Below, piece by piece: positions 38,082-45,918 of a DNA stretch of 55,554 nucleotides. The position numbers and the translations under genes are program-made. Origin of the DNA: Stutzerimonas stutzeri (GTDB lineage: Bacteria > Pseudomonadota > Gammaproteobacteria > Pseudomonadales > Pseudomonadaceae); contig NZ_JAMOHY010000020.1 of NCBI RefSeq assembly GCF_024448695.1, forward strand, positions 1 through 55,554, given 5' to 3'. Numbering within the stretch: the stretch's first letter is position 1; each line of letters begins with the position of its first letter. Below the pieces are notes generated by a model that was not told the origin of the DNA, ran no database searches, and saw only the letters and a program-made list of their open reading frames with translations.

Positions 38082-38368
38082 GACTGGTCTACTCAGAAAA
38101 CGCTTTGGCAGACCTCGTTCGTCTGCGCGAATTCATAGCAGAGAAAGATCCTCTTGCTGCTGCACGCGTTGCAGCAGCGCTCCTTTCCCGCATCGAGAAT
38201 CTTTGTCTATTTCCACAAATGGGCCGCGCTGTTGAGCTTGCTCCAAACCCCAAAGCTATTCGCGACGCAGTTTCTGGAAAATACATAATCCGGTATTCAG
38301 TCCACACAGAAACTGTCGTGATTCTTCATATATGGCACCACAATGAAGACCGTACACAAAGCATCTAA
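38078..38368 (+). CDS. Cassette 5 toxin, ParE/RelE superfamily
   Basis: 96-residue toxin with the ParE pattern: LVYSENALADLVRLREFIAE, NLCLFPQMGRAVE and the C-terminal KYIIRYSVHTETVVILHIWH followed by HNEDR. ParE members poison DNA gyrase, RelE members cut mRNA; the sequence looks more ParE-like. It is coupled to the antitoxin by ATGA. Its stop codon lies inside the R'' box of the broken attC. Such pairs are common in cassette arrays, where they discourage array loss. Confidence 0.9.
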   Translation: MRLVYSENALADLVRLREFIAEKDPLAAARVAAALLSRIENLCLFPQMGRAVELAPNPKAIRDAVSGKYIIRYSVHTETVVILHIWHHNEDRTQSI

Positions 38369-38369
38369 C
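38361..38369 (+). other. Half attC (R'' box only) after the toxin gene
   Basis: GCATCTAAC is the exact complement of GTTAGATGC at 37720-37728, the start of this cassette, so a full attC once followed. The next bases (AACTGTATATGGGC) depart from the shared attC sequence after AACTG, and no R' box follows at 76 bases. Confidence 0.75.
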
Positions 38370-38632
38370 AACTGTATATGGGCTCTCCCCGCAAGTAGTG
38401 AGCAAGGCTTTTCTTCTGCACCTAAAAGTAAAAAATGGGTTCAGTTCAATCTGTCCATTTTTTATTTGATGCATCACATACTTCCTTGCGAATATTCTTG
38501 ATTGCCAGCACTCCTTATGATTCAAGAAGTTTAGGAAAGGAGCTGCGTCGGCAAATTGTCGATTTCTCATCAATATTGAGAAAGAGCCTCACCGATAAGA
38601 AAGAAACAACAACATAAAATGCGGCTGTCGGT
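38370..38632. other. Unassigned stretch between half attC and last attC
   Basis: About 260 bases. A 60-codon plus-strand frame (38435-38617, MGSVQSVHFLFDASHTSLRI...) exists but has no ribosome-binding site and no family pattern, so I do not call it a gene. It is likely the remnant 3' part of a cassette whose start was lost together with most of the preceding attC. Confidence 0.5.
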
Positions 38633-38708
38633 GTTTGACAATAGGTTTAAACCGTTCGCTTCGCTCACTGGGACGGGCTAAAGCCCGCCCCTTAACCAAA
38701 CGTTAGGC
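38633..38708 (+). other. Last attC site of the array
   Basis: R' is GTTAGGC (38702-38708) and the inner stem is GGGACGGGC / GCCCGCCCC. At the expected 76-base distance the R'' box is GTTTGAC, one base off the RYYYAAC consensus, and matches no cassette start upstream. Its own cassette therefore lost its 5' end. Confidence 0.85.
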
Positions 38709-38731
38709 GTCATTTCATTGCAGAGAGTGGC

Positions 38732-39622
38732 ATGAACGAAATCTGGACTTGGCTGGGTGTGGTGCGTGGGCGGTTTCTGCTGTTGACGCTGAGCTGTGTG
38801 GCGCTCGGGGTTGCGCTGGCTGCCAGCGGGCAGAGCGGAACGGTGGCAACAGGCGAAGCGCTGCTGGTGCTGCTCGGGGCGCTGGCGGCGCATGTGGCGG
38901 TCAATGCGCTCAACGAGTGGGGCGATTATCGCAGTGGTCTGGATTTACACACCCATCGCACGGCTTTCAGCGGAGGCAGCGGCACGCTGGTGGCGCGCCC
39001 GCATCTGCTTGGGCGCACGCTGGTGCTTGGTCTTGGCAGTCTGCTGGCGTGCGCGCTGATCGGGCTGTTTTTCCTGCTGCGCACGCCGCATTTGCTGGTC
39101 AGCCTGGCGCCAGTAGGGCTGGCGGGATTGGCGCTGGTGCTGCTCTACACGCCCTGGCTGACCCGACACCCGTGGCTGTGTCTGTTCGCGCCAGGGCTGG
39201 GCTTCGCGTTGATGGTGCTGGGCACGCGTATTGTGCTCGGGGGGCCGCTGGAGGGGCGTGACCTGCTGTTGACGCTGCCGCCTCTGCTGTTCAGCAACAA
39301 TTTGCTGTTGCTCAGTCAGTTCCCTGATATCGAGGCCGACCGCGCAGCCGGGCGGCGGACCCTGCCCATGCATCTTGGCGCTGAGAAGGCGCTCCGGGTG
39401 TTGCTGGCGCAGTGGCTGCTGGCTTACGGCGTGTTGCTGGTGGCGTTGTTCAGTCGCGAGCCTGGCGGAGCTGCCCTGGGGTTGCTGACCTTGCCGTTGG
39501 CCCTGCGCGCCACCTGGTTGTTGCGCAGCCAGCCGCAGCAATTGCTGTCAGCCCTGGGACTGAATGCAGCCATCAGCGTGGTGACGCCGTTGCTGATGGC
39601 GCTGGGGTTGATGTTTCTGTAG
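38732..39622 (+). CDS. UbiA-family prenyltransferase (MenA-like)
   Basis: Integral membrane prenyltransferase of 296 residues with about eight helices. The first Asp-rich motif is NALNEWGDYRSGLDLHT (about residues 54-70) and the second is FPDIEADRAAGRRTLP (about 197-212), both Mg-diphosphate sites. AFSGGSGTLV just after the first motif resembles MenA-type 1,4-dihydroxy-2-naphthoate prenyltransferases. Pseudomonas usually lacks menaquinone, so the acceptor is uncertain. It begins 30 bases after the last attC, so its leader was joined to the array; its GC content is high like the core. Confidence 0.85.
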   Translation: MNEIWTWLGVVRGRFLLLTLSCVALGVALAASGQSGTVATGEALLVLLGALAAHVAVNALNEWGDYRSGLDLHTHRTAFSGGSGTLVARPHLLGRTLVLGLGSLLACALIGLFFLLRTPHLLVSLAPVGLAGLALVLLYTPWLTRHPWLCLFAPGLGFALMVLGTRIVLGGPLEGRDLLLTLPPLLFSNNLLLLSQFPDIEADRAAGRRTLPMHLGAEKALRVLLAQWLLAYGVLLVALFSREPGGAALGLLTLPLALRATWLLRSQPQQLLSALGLNAAISVVTPLLMALGLMFL

Positions 39623-39730
39623 CGCGCATTTTCCCATGTCGATTCGTGCCTTCGGGATGTTGCAACGGGGGTGCCGAAAATGACGCAGGTCCGAGTAGAC
39701 TTGTTGCCTTTTCCGGAAGGGATATTTCCC

Positions 39731-40936
39731 ATGTCTTCTGCTTGGCGCAACAGCACGTGGATCCTGCTCGGCAGTTCGCTGATTCTCGCCGTGTCGCTGG
39801 GCGTGCGGCACGGTTTTGGGCTTTTCCTGCCGCCGATGAGCGCGGAGTTCGGCTGGGGGCGGGAGGTGTTCGCCTTCGCCATCGCCTTGCAGAATCTGAT
39901 CTGGGGGTTGGCGCAGCCTTTTACCGGGGCGTTGGCGGACCGCTTTGGTGTGACGCGTGTGGTGCTGATCGGGGGTGTTCTCTACGCGGTCGGGCTGGTG
40001 CTGATGGCACTGGCTGACACGCCCACATCGCTTTCGCTGAGTGCCGGGTTGCTGATTGGTGTCGGTCTGTCGGGTACTTCGTTTTCGGTGATTCTCGGTG
40101 CAGTGGGAAGGGCAGCGCCGCCGGAAAAGCGCAGCATGGCGATGGGCGTTGCGGCGGCTGCAGGCTCGTTCGGCCAGTTTGCGATGCTGCCGGGCACGCT
40201 CGGGCTGATCGGCTGGCTGGGCTGGTCTTCGGCCTTGCTGGCGCTGGGGCTGCTGGTGGCCCTGATCGTGCCGCTGGCAGCGATGTTGCGCGGTGGGCCA
40301 GCGGTGGCAGATACAGGTCCGCGTCAGTCACTGCTCGAAGCCTTGCGTGAGGCCGTTGGGCATTCCGGCTTTCGCCTGCTGGCACTGGGCTTCTTCGTCT
40401 GCGGGTTTCAGGTGGTCTTTATCGGCATCCACCTGCCAGCCTATCTGGTGGATCGCGGCTTGCCGGCGACGGCAGGGACCACGGTGCTGGCACTGGTCGG
40501 GCTGTTCAATATCGCGGGCACCTACACGGCAGGCTGGCTGGGCGGCAGGTACTCGAAACCCAAACTGCTGACCGGGCTTTACCTGATGCGTGCGGTGGTC
40601 ATCAGCACCTTCTTCTTTGCGCCGCTGACGCTCTGGACCGCCTATGGCTTCGGCATTGCCATGGGACTCTTGTGGCTGTCGACGGTGCCACTGACCAACG
40701 GTACCGTGGCGACGCTGTTCGGGGTGCGCAACCTGTCGATGCTCGGGGGCATCGTGTTCCTGTTCCACCAGATCGGCTCGTTCTGTGGCGGCTGGCTGGG
40801 TGGCTGGGTCTATGACCGTACCGGCAGCTATGACCTGGTCTGGCAGATCTCCATTGCCCTGTGCTTCATGGCAGCAGCCTTGAACTGGCCGATCCGCGAG
40901 CAGCCGGTGGCGCGCATGCGCCTGGAGACAGCGTGA
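39731..40936 (+). CDS. MFS transporter
   Basis: Major-facilitator transporter of 401 residues with 12 predicted helices. The loop 2-3 motif GALADRFGVTRVVLIGG (about residues 63-79) is MFS motif A. The opening RNSTWILLGSSLILAVSLGV and GFGLFLPPMSAEFGWGRE resemble monocarboxylate/oxalate-formate-type carriers. Substrate unknown. I chose the ATG at 39731 (MSSAWRN) with GAAGGGA upstream. Its TGA overlaps the ATG of a 40-residue ORF. Confidence 0.9.
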   Translation: MSSAWRNSTWILLGSSLILAVSLGVRHGFGLFLPPMSAEFGWGREVFAFAIALQNLIWGLAQPFTGALADRFGVTRVVLIGGVLYAVGLVLMALADTPTSLSLSAGLLIGVGLSGTSFSVILGAVGRAAPPEKRSMAMGVAAAAGSFGQFAMLPGTLGLIGWLGWSSALLALGLLVALIVPLAAMLRGGPAVADTGPRQSLLEALREAVGHSGFRLLALGFFVCGFQVVFIGIHLPAYLVDRGLPATAGTTVLALVGLFNIAGTYTAGWLGGRYSKPKLLTGLYLMRAVVISTFFFAPLTLWTAYGFGIAMGLLWLSTVPLTNGTVATLFGVRNLSMLGGIVFLFHQIGSFCGGWLGGWVYDRTGSYDLVWQISIALCFMAAALNWPIREQPVARMRLETA

Positions 40937-41058
40937 TGGGCAGAAGAGGGTTGTGGCTGGTAGGCGTTGCTGTGCTGGCTCTGGTGCTGGCTGCGACCTG
41001 GTGGGGCTGGCAGCGTAGCGGACTGGCGCTCCTGCAGCTGGGCATGGGTGTCTGCTGA
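40936..41058 (+). CDS. Small membrane peptide coupled to the MFS gene (40 aa)
   Basis: The product MGRRGLWLVGVAVLALVLAA... has a basic N-terminus and one hydrophobic helix (about 6-25) followed by WWGWQRSG. Its ATG shares a base with the MFS stop codon (TGATG), the pattern of translational re-initiation. It may be a small partner subunit of the carrier. Short length keeps confidence moderate. Confidence 0.5.
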   Translation: MGRRGLWLVGVAVLALVLAATWWGWQRSGLALLQLGMGVC

Positions 41059-41205
41059 TCGTCGCAGTTCGGTATTTTTTCAGGTGGTTACGGAATCAAT
41101 TCGACGTTGATGGCTCCAACAGGCCAGACGAATACGGGCTGTCGCAGAACCGTAATCAAAGACCTGTAAAAAGCTGCGGCATGCAGTCACCTGGAGTACC
41201 AAACG

Positions 41206-41397
41206 ATGTCCACGCTTACCGAACTCGCCCAACAAATCGCTCAGCTCTATCCCTTGCAGGACAAGTATGTCGGCAAGCGTTACCGCGTGGTGGGCGAGCT
41301 GGCCGGGATGACCGAGCTGGAAGAAATCAATGGTGAGCCGCGCTATATCCAGACGCTGGCCCTAAAGGACCGGCAACGCTGGGATCTGGTGGTCTGA
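41206..41397 (+). CDS. Conserved hypothetical protein (63 aa)
   Basis: 63 residues starting MSTLTELAQQIAQLYPLQDK and ending ALKDRQRWDLVV, soluble, mixed alpha/beta by pattern. I recognise no named domain. The ATG has GGAGTACCAAACG upstream, a good ribosome-binding site. It is convergent with rlmF, 11 bases away. Confidence 0.7.
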   Translation: MSTLTELAQQIAQLYPLQDKYVGKRYRVVGELAGMTELEEINGEPRYIQTLALKDRQRWDLVV

Positions 41398-41408
41398 CGC
41401 GGCTTGTC

Positions 41409-42407
41409 CTACTCCGGCTTGTCGCTCTTTGGGGTGGCAAGCCATTGCGCACGTTGCCCGTCATCAAGAAAGGTCCAGGCGACGAAGCGGCTGCGCTTCT
41501 GGCCCTGTGACATATCCCTGATTCGTACTTGTCTGGCACCGAGCGTTTTCAATCGGGCCTGCAGTGGCTGAACGTTGCCGGCCTTGGATACCAGGGTGGT
41601 GAACCAGCAGATCTGCTGCGCCACGCCGGTACTTTCATTGGCCATGCGGGCGAGGAATGCCGCTTCGCCGCCTTCACACCATAGTTCCGCCGCCTGGCCG
41701 CCGAAGTTGAGCGCCGGAAGCGTGCGCTTGGGGTCAAGCTTGCCGAGGTTGCGCCACTTGCGCTGGCTGCCGCTGCTGGCCTCTGCCTGAGAGGCATGAA
41801 AGGGCGGATTGCACAGGCTGATGGCGAACCGGTCGCTGCTTTGAACAAGCCCCTGGAAAACATGCAGTGGATCGGTCTGCTGGCGCAGGCTGATGCCTTT
41901 GCCAAGCTGGTTTGCCGCAACGATGGTGCGCGCCGAGGCCAGCGCCACGGTATCGATATCCGCGCCGGTGAAGCGCCAGCCATATTCGCGCAGGCCGATC
42001 AGCGGGTAGATGCAGTTGGCGCCGGTACCGATGTCCAGCGCGTGGATACGCACGCCACGTGGAATCTTGCCGGCGTTGTCCTCGGCCAGCAGGTCGGCCA
42101 GGCCATGCAGGTAGTCGGCGCGACCGGGGATCGGCGGGCACAGGTAGCCCGACGGAATGTCCCAGTGGGCAATGCCGTAGAACTGCTTGAGCAGTGCGCG
42201 ATTGAAGCTGCGCACAGCGTCCGGGTTGGCAAAATCGATGCTCTGCTTGCCGTAGGGATTGAGGATCACGAACTGCGCCAGCTCCGGACTGCCGGCGATC
42301 AGCGCCGGGAAGTCGTAACGGCCTGTATGGCGATTGCGTGGGTGCAGCGCGCCTTTGGCACTGTCGGGCTTGGGGGACGCTGGGGCGGGTTTCTTCGGAG
42401 CAGGCAT
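41409..42407 (-). CDS. rlmF: 23S rRNA (adenine-1618-N6) methyltransferase
   Basis: SAM-dependent methyltransferase of 23S rRNA A1618. 332 residues. Family landmarks are the start [16 protein letters not shown] (about residues 21-36), [20 protein letters not shown], the SAM motif [16 protein letters not shown] (about 123-138), and the catalytic NPPFHAS (about 199-205). The start at 42407 ([14 protein letters not shown]) gives a Pro/Lys-rich leader; the frame is open upstream through the MFS gene's end but that is a shadow. It lies 44 bases from the MFS gene on the same strand. Confidence 0.93.
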   Translation of the reverse strand: MPAPKKPAPASPKPDSAKGALHPRNRHTGRYDFPALIAGSPELAQFVILNPYGKQSIDFANPDAVRSFNRALLKQFYGIAHWDIPSGYLCPPIPGRADYLHGLADLLAEDNAGKIPRGVRIHALDIGTGANCIYPLIGLREYGWRFTGADIDTVALASARTIVAANQLGKGISLRQQTDPLHVFQGLVQSSDRFAISLCNPPFHASQAEASSGSQRKWRNLGKLDPKRTLPALNFGGQAAELWCEGGEAAFLARMANESTGVAQQICWFTTLVSKAGNVQPLQARLKTLGARQVRIRDMSQGQKRSRFVAWTFLDDGQRAQWLATPKSDKPE

Positions 42408-42451
42408 GATCTTCAACGAGGCAGGAAAACCCGCGCATTGTCCCACAGCTT

Positions 42452-43621
42452 TCACCCCCGGCGCGGCACCAGCAGCATCCATAGCAAGCCCCAGACCAGC
42501 GCACCTGCACCGAGCCAGAAGGCGCTGTGCAGGGTGCCGCCCATGTCCAGCCATACACCGGTCAGCCAGGGGCCGGCCAGCTGGGTCAGGCTGTACAGGG
42601 CGATCAACGCGGCCGACAGCCGTGGGCCTTGATGGGGATGCAGGGCACGCGCCAGGCGCTGGGTGAGCAGGACGGTGCCGAGGAAGGTTCCGCCCACCAG
42701 AATCCCGCAGAGCAGGATGCCGACTGCCCCCGGGATCCACAGGATCGCCAGCACGCCGACCAGCTGCGCAACGTAGCTCAGGCGTAATGCGGTGATGTCG
42801 CCGAGGCGGGCGCCCAGGCGGTTCCACAGCCAGGGCGAGGGCAGCGTGGCGAGTGCGACGATCAGCCAGCTATTGCCGACTATAAAGCTGCCCGGCTCCA
42901 TCTGCAGGTGCGCCACCATGGGCAGGAAGGTCATCGGCAGGATGTAGCCCATCCCCGCGCCGGCGTACGACAGAAACAGCGGTGTGCTGGCGCGATCCAG
43001 CAGGCGGCCACTTGGGCTGGCGACTGTGGTGTCGGCCGGCTCCTGGTCGGGCATGTCCAGGCGGGCCAGTTGTCGCCAGCCCCACCAGGCCAGGGGAATG
43101 GAGAGCAATGCAGCCGGCCACCAGCGATCAGCGCCCTGCAGCACGCCATTGCTCAGGCTGACCAGCAGGCTGGAGAGAATCAGTCCCACGCAGACGCCCA
43201 GATAGACAAGGCCGCTGGACGACACCCGGCGATGGCGCGCCAGCCATTCGAGAATCAGCGAAGGGGCCTGCACGAACACCAGGCCGTTGCTGATGCCATT
43301 GAGCAGGCGCAGGGCAGAGAGCATATCGGATGATTCCGCCTGGGTCTGCGCCAGGGTGCTGAGCACATGCAGGGCCAGCGCCCAGGGCAGGCTGCGGCGA
43401 ATCTGCGCGACCCGATGCCAGCGCACGGCGAGCAGCGCGCCGATCAGGTAGCCCAGGTAATTCCAGGTGGCGGCACTGGCGCCTTGCTGGATAGTCAGCA
43501 GGCCATCTTCCACCAGCCAGGGAAGTAGCGGCGTGTAGATGAAACGACCCAAGCCGTGAACCACGAGCAACAGGGTTGCGCCGGCCAGCAGCGTCGGGAA
43601 AAGGGCAGGGCGATGGGACAT
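42452..43621 (-). CDS. YbfB/YjiJ-family MFS transporter
   Basis: 389 residues and about 12 helices. The opening [20 protein letters not shown] (about 19-38) and [20 protein letters not shown] (about 47-66) are the signature of the YbfB/YjiJ MFS family, found by the GxGRFxYTPLLP pattern. Substrate unknown. The ATG at 43621 is the family start. It is upstream of rlmF and downstream of the SLC13 gene by 92 bases. Confidence 0.88.
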   Translation of the reverse strand: MSHRPALFPTLLAGATLLLVVHGLGRFIYTPLLPWLVEDGLLTIQQGASAATWNYLGYLIGALLAVRWHRVAQIRRSLPWALALHVLSTLAQTQAESSDMLSALRLLNGISNGLVFVQAPSLILEWLARHRRVSSSGLVYLGVCVGLILSSLLVSLSNGVLQGADRWWPAALLSIPLAWWGWRQLARLDMPDQEPADTTVASPSGRLLDRASTPLFLSYAGAGMGYILPMTFLPMVAHLQMEPGSFIVGNSWLIVALATLPSPWLWNRLGARLGDITALRLSYVAQLVGVLAILWIPGAVGILLCGILVGGTFLGTVLLTQRLARALHPHQGPRLSAALIALYSLTQLAGPWLTGVWLDMGGTLHSAFWLGAGALVWGLLWMLLVPRRG

Positions 43622-43713
43622 GATGCGTTCTGGTCTGGAAAAGCGGCGAGCTTAGCGCCCGCTGCGATGAAGCGATATGCCACTTATTGGTGTTTTTACG
43701 CGCTGGCACCGGG

Positions 43714-45543
43714 CTACAGCGGAAACAGCATGGGTACCAGGGCTACAGAAACCAGCATGACGAGTAGCGTGAAGGGCACGCCAACCCGCACGAAATCGGC
43801 GAAACGGTATTGGCCCGGCCCCAGCACCAGGGTATTCACCGGTGACGAGATTGGCGTCATGAAGGCTGCCGAGGCCGCCAGCGCAACGATCATCGCAAAG
43901 GGATAGGGCGAGGCATCCAGTTGTGTCGCGATGGATACCGCGACCGGCGCCATCAGCACGGCAGTGGCGGTATTGGAAATGAACAGGCCGATTATTGCCG
44001 TGAGCAGGAACAGGCAGGCGAGCAGGGCGTGCGGGCCAGCATCGCCAAACAGGCTGATCAGGCCGGACACCGCCAGGGTAATTCCGCCGGTTTTCTCCAG
44101 CGCCAGCGCGAAAGGCAGCATGCCGACAATCAGCACCAGGCTCTGCCAATGAATGGATTTGTAGGCGCTGTCCATGTCGATGCAGCGGAACAGGCCCATC
44201 ACCAGGCAACCGATCAGTGCGGCCATGACATTCGGCACCAGGCCACTGACCATCAGCCCGATCATCACCGCCAGCCCCAGCAGCGCAAAGGGTGCGCGGC
44301 TGGCCGCGGGCGCCACGTCGTCGATCTCGGCGGGCAGGCTGAGCACCAGGAAATCGCGGCTCAGGCCCTGCAGCCTGTGAATGTGCTTCCAGCTGCCGGC
44401 CACCAGCAAGGTGTCGGCAGGTTTCAGCTTCTCGTCCACCAGCAATCCCTGCAGCGCCTCGTGGTCACGGCGCACTCCCACCACATTGAGCTTGTAGGTG
44501 CTGCGAAAACCCAGCGCCTGGATGGTCTTGCCCGGCAGGCGTGAGTCAGGTGGCAGCGCCACTTCGGCCAGCCCCAGTTCGTTGGCATAGTCGCCGTAAT
44601 AGGAGTCGCCCAGCTGCAGCGACTCCACACCGAGCTCCTGATAGGCGCCCAGCAGGCCGATGGCCGGGCTGGCCAGATCCACCAGCAGCACATCACCGAC
44701 GAACAGCTCGGTATTGCCGGTGGCGATCAGCAACAGTCGGCGAAACTTGTGCTGCCGTTCGATGGCGATCACGTTGATGCCGTACTGGCTGCGCAGTTTC
44801 AATTCATCCAGCGCCTGATTGGCCAGGATCGAGCCGGGCAGCACGCGCAAGCGCCGCTCGCGCTCGGGCAGTCGATAGCGCTGGGCGAGGATGTTCAGGG
44901 TATCGCGTGGCTCGGCGGGTGCGGTTATCGCGACATCGCTGCCCAGCCAGCGGCGGGCCAGCAGCATATAGCCGATGCCCAGCGCCAGAACCGCCAGGCC
45001 GATGGGGGCGAAATCGAAGAAGGCAAAACCGTCCAGGCCGGCGCGCCGCAGTTCGCTGTGCACCACCATGTTCGGCGGTGTCGCCACCAGGGTGAGCATG
45101 CCGCTGATCAGGCCGGCGAAGGCCAGGGGCATCATCAGCCGGCGCGGCGAAACTTTCATGCGCGCGGCAATGCTCAGTACCACGGGAATGAAGATCGCCA
45201 CCACGCCGGTGGAACTCATCACCGAGCCCAGGCCCGCCACGGCGAGCATCAGCAGAATCAGCAGGCGGGTTTCACTGCTGCCTGCCGAGCGTACCAGCCA
45301 GTTGCCGAGGCGGAAGGCGATGCCGGTCCGTACCAGACCGTTGCCAATCACGAACAGCGCGGCGATCAGCACTACACTGGGGTCGCTGAAACCGGCCAGT
45401 GCTTCGTTGATGCTGATGACGCCTGTGAGCGGCAGGGCAACCATCGCCAGCACAGCGACCACGTCCATCCGCGGCTTGTTGACTACGAACAGTCCGACAC
45501 AGGTAGCCAGCAGGGCGAGAACCAACAGCAGTTCGACATTCAT
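43714..45543 (-). CDS. SLC13/DASS-family permease with RCK_C domains
   Basis: 609-residue membrane protein. N-terminal helices (about 1-195) hold SSTGVVAIFIPVVLSIA and TLVATPPNMVV, the SLC13 clamp motif (SNT/ATPPN type). Residues about 205-400 contain two TrkA_C/RCK_C regulatory domains (PERERRLRVLPGS..., LPGKTIQALGFRSTYKLNVV). C-terminal helices (about 405-605) hold the second clamp, SNTATAVLMAPVAVSIA. Members carry dicarboxylates, citrate or sulfate with Na+; substrate unknown here. It starts 15 bases after the winged-helix gene ends, so they are probably cotranscribed. Confidence 0.9.
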   Translation of the reverse strand: MNVELLLVLALLATCVGLFVVNKPRMDVVAVLAMVALPLTGVISINEALAGFSDPSVVLIAALFVIGNGLVRTGIAFRLGNWLVRSAGSSETRLLILLMLAVAGLGSVMSSTGVVAIFIPVVLSIAARMKVSPRRLMMPLAFAGLISGMLTLVATPPNMVVHSELRRAGLDGFAFFDFAPIGLAVLALGIGYMLLARRWLGSDVAITAPAEPRDTLNILAQRYRLPERERRLRVLPGSILANQALDELKLRSQYGINVIAIERQHKFRRLLLIATGNTELFVGDVLLVDLASPAIGLLGAYQELGVESLQLGDSYYGDYANELGLAEVALPPDSRLPGKTIQALGFRSTYKLNVVGVRRDHEALQGLLVDEKLKPADTLLVAGSWKHIHRLQGLSRDFLVLSLPAEIDDVAPAASRAPFALLGLAVMIGLMVSGLVPNVMAALIGCLVMGLFRCIDMDSAYKSIHWQSLVLIVGMLPFALALEKTGGITLAVSGLISLFGDAGPHALLACLFLLTAIIGLFISNTATAVLMAPVAVSIATQLDASPYPFAMIVALAASAAFMTPISSPVNTLVLGPGQYRFADFVRVGVPFTLLVMLVSVALVPMLFPL

Positions 45544-45558
45544 GGTGATGGCAGCAAA

Positions 45559-45855
45559 TCAGGGGTAGCCGAGGACGGTCTTCAGGCGCGGCAGGTGTTG
45601 CGCGATCCATTGGCGGTCGATGGCGCCCCAGTCATGGATGCGATAGTGACCGGCGTTGTGGCGTTCGCCGTCATCCTGGACGAAGCGGCAGTCGATATCC
45701 AGATCGGCAAGTGCGGCCAGGGTGTCCTGGGCGGTGCGCCGGGGCATGCCGGTTGCGGCCATCAGTGCGGGAACGCTGGTGGCGTTGCCGCTGTCGATCA
45801 GCCAGGCGACGTAGAGTCGGCGGTAGAAGCTGGTTTTGGTCTTGCTGACGGTCAT
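45559..45855 (-). CDS. Winged-helix DNA-binding protein (98 aa)
   Basis: 98 residues starting MTVSKTKTSFYRRLYVAWLI. The segment TSVPALMAATGMPRRTAQDT followed by LAALADLDIDCRF is a helix-turn-helix with a wing strand, as in small winged-helix regulators of Pseudomonas. Ends IAQHLPRLKTVLGYP. I chose the ATG at 45855; a longer in-frame start exists 14 codons upstream. Likely regulates itself or the adjacent SLC13 and NhaD transporters, by position only. Confidence 0.75.
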   Translation of the reverse strand: MTVSKTKTSFYRRLYVAWLIDSGNATSVPALMAATGMPRRTAQDTLAALADLDIDCRFVQDDGERHNAGHYRIHDWGAIDRQWIAQHLPRLKTVLGYP

Positions 45856-45918
45856 GCGGGGTCCCTGGTCAGGTCGTCTGGTGCCTTTGGGCAACAACGA
45901 CCTGACAGGGCGATTGGC

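Larger units (their letters stand above)
35203..38702 (+). mobile_element. Integron gene-cassette array without integrase (CALIN-like)
   Basis: Five 75-76 bp attC sites share an arm with TTCGCTTCGCT followed by a hairpin such as CGGGCTAAAGCCCG and the end CCTTAACCAAACGTTA. They separate short, AT-richer, plus-strand ORFs with very small intergenic gaps. Cassette limits by the G/TT crossover rule are 35203-35553, 35554-36134, 36135-36933, 36934-37720, and 37721-38702 (the last one scrambled). In the first four of these, and at the half site, the R'' box is the reverse complement of the cassette's own first bases for seven to ten bases. No intI gene is in the window, so movement would need an integrase in trans. 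Flanks are the yejK region and the UbiA-family gene. Confidence 0.92.

Noticed and set aside
38435..38617. 60-codon ORF between the half attC and the last attC
   Set aside because: No ribosome-binding site, no family pattern, and it lies in a scrambled cassette remnant.
35484..38708. CRISPR array
   Set aside because: The repeats are 75-76 bp, fold into attC hairpins, are spaced by 350-980 bases and separate ORFs, none of which fits CRISPR repeats and spacers.
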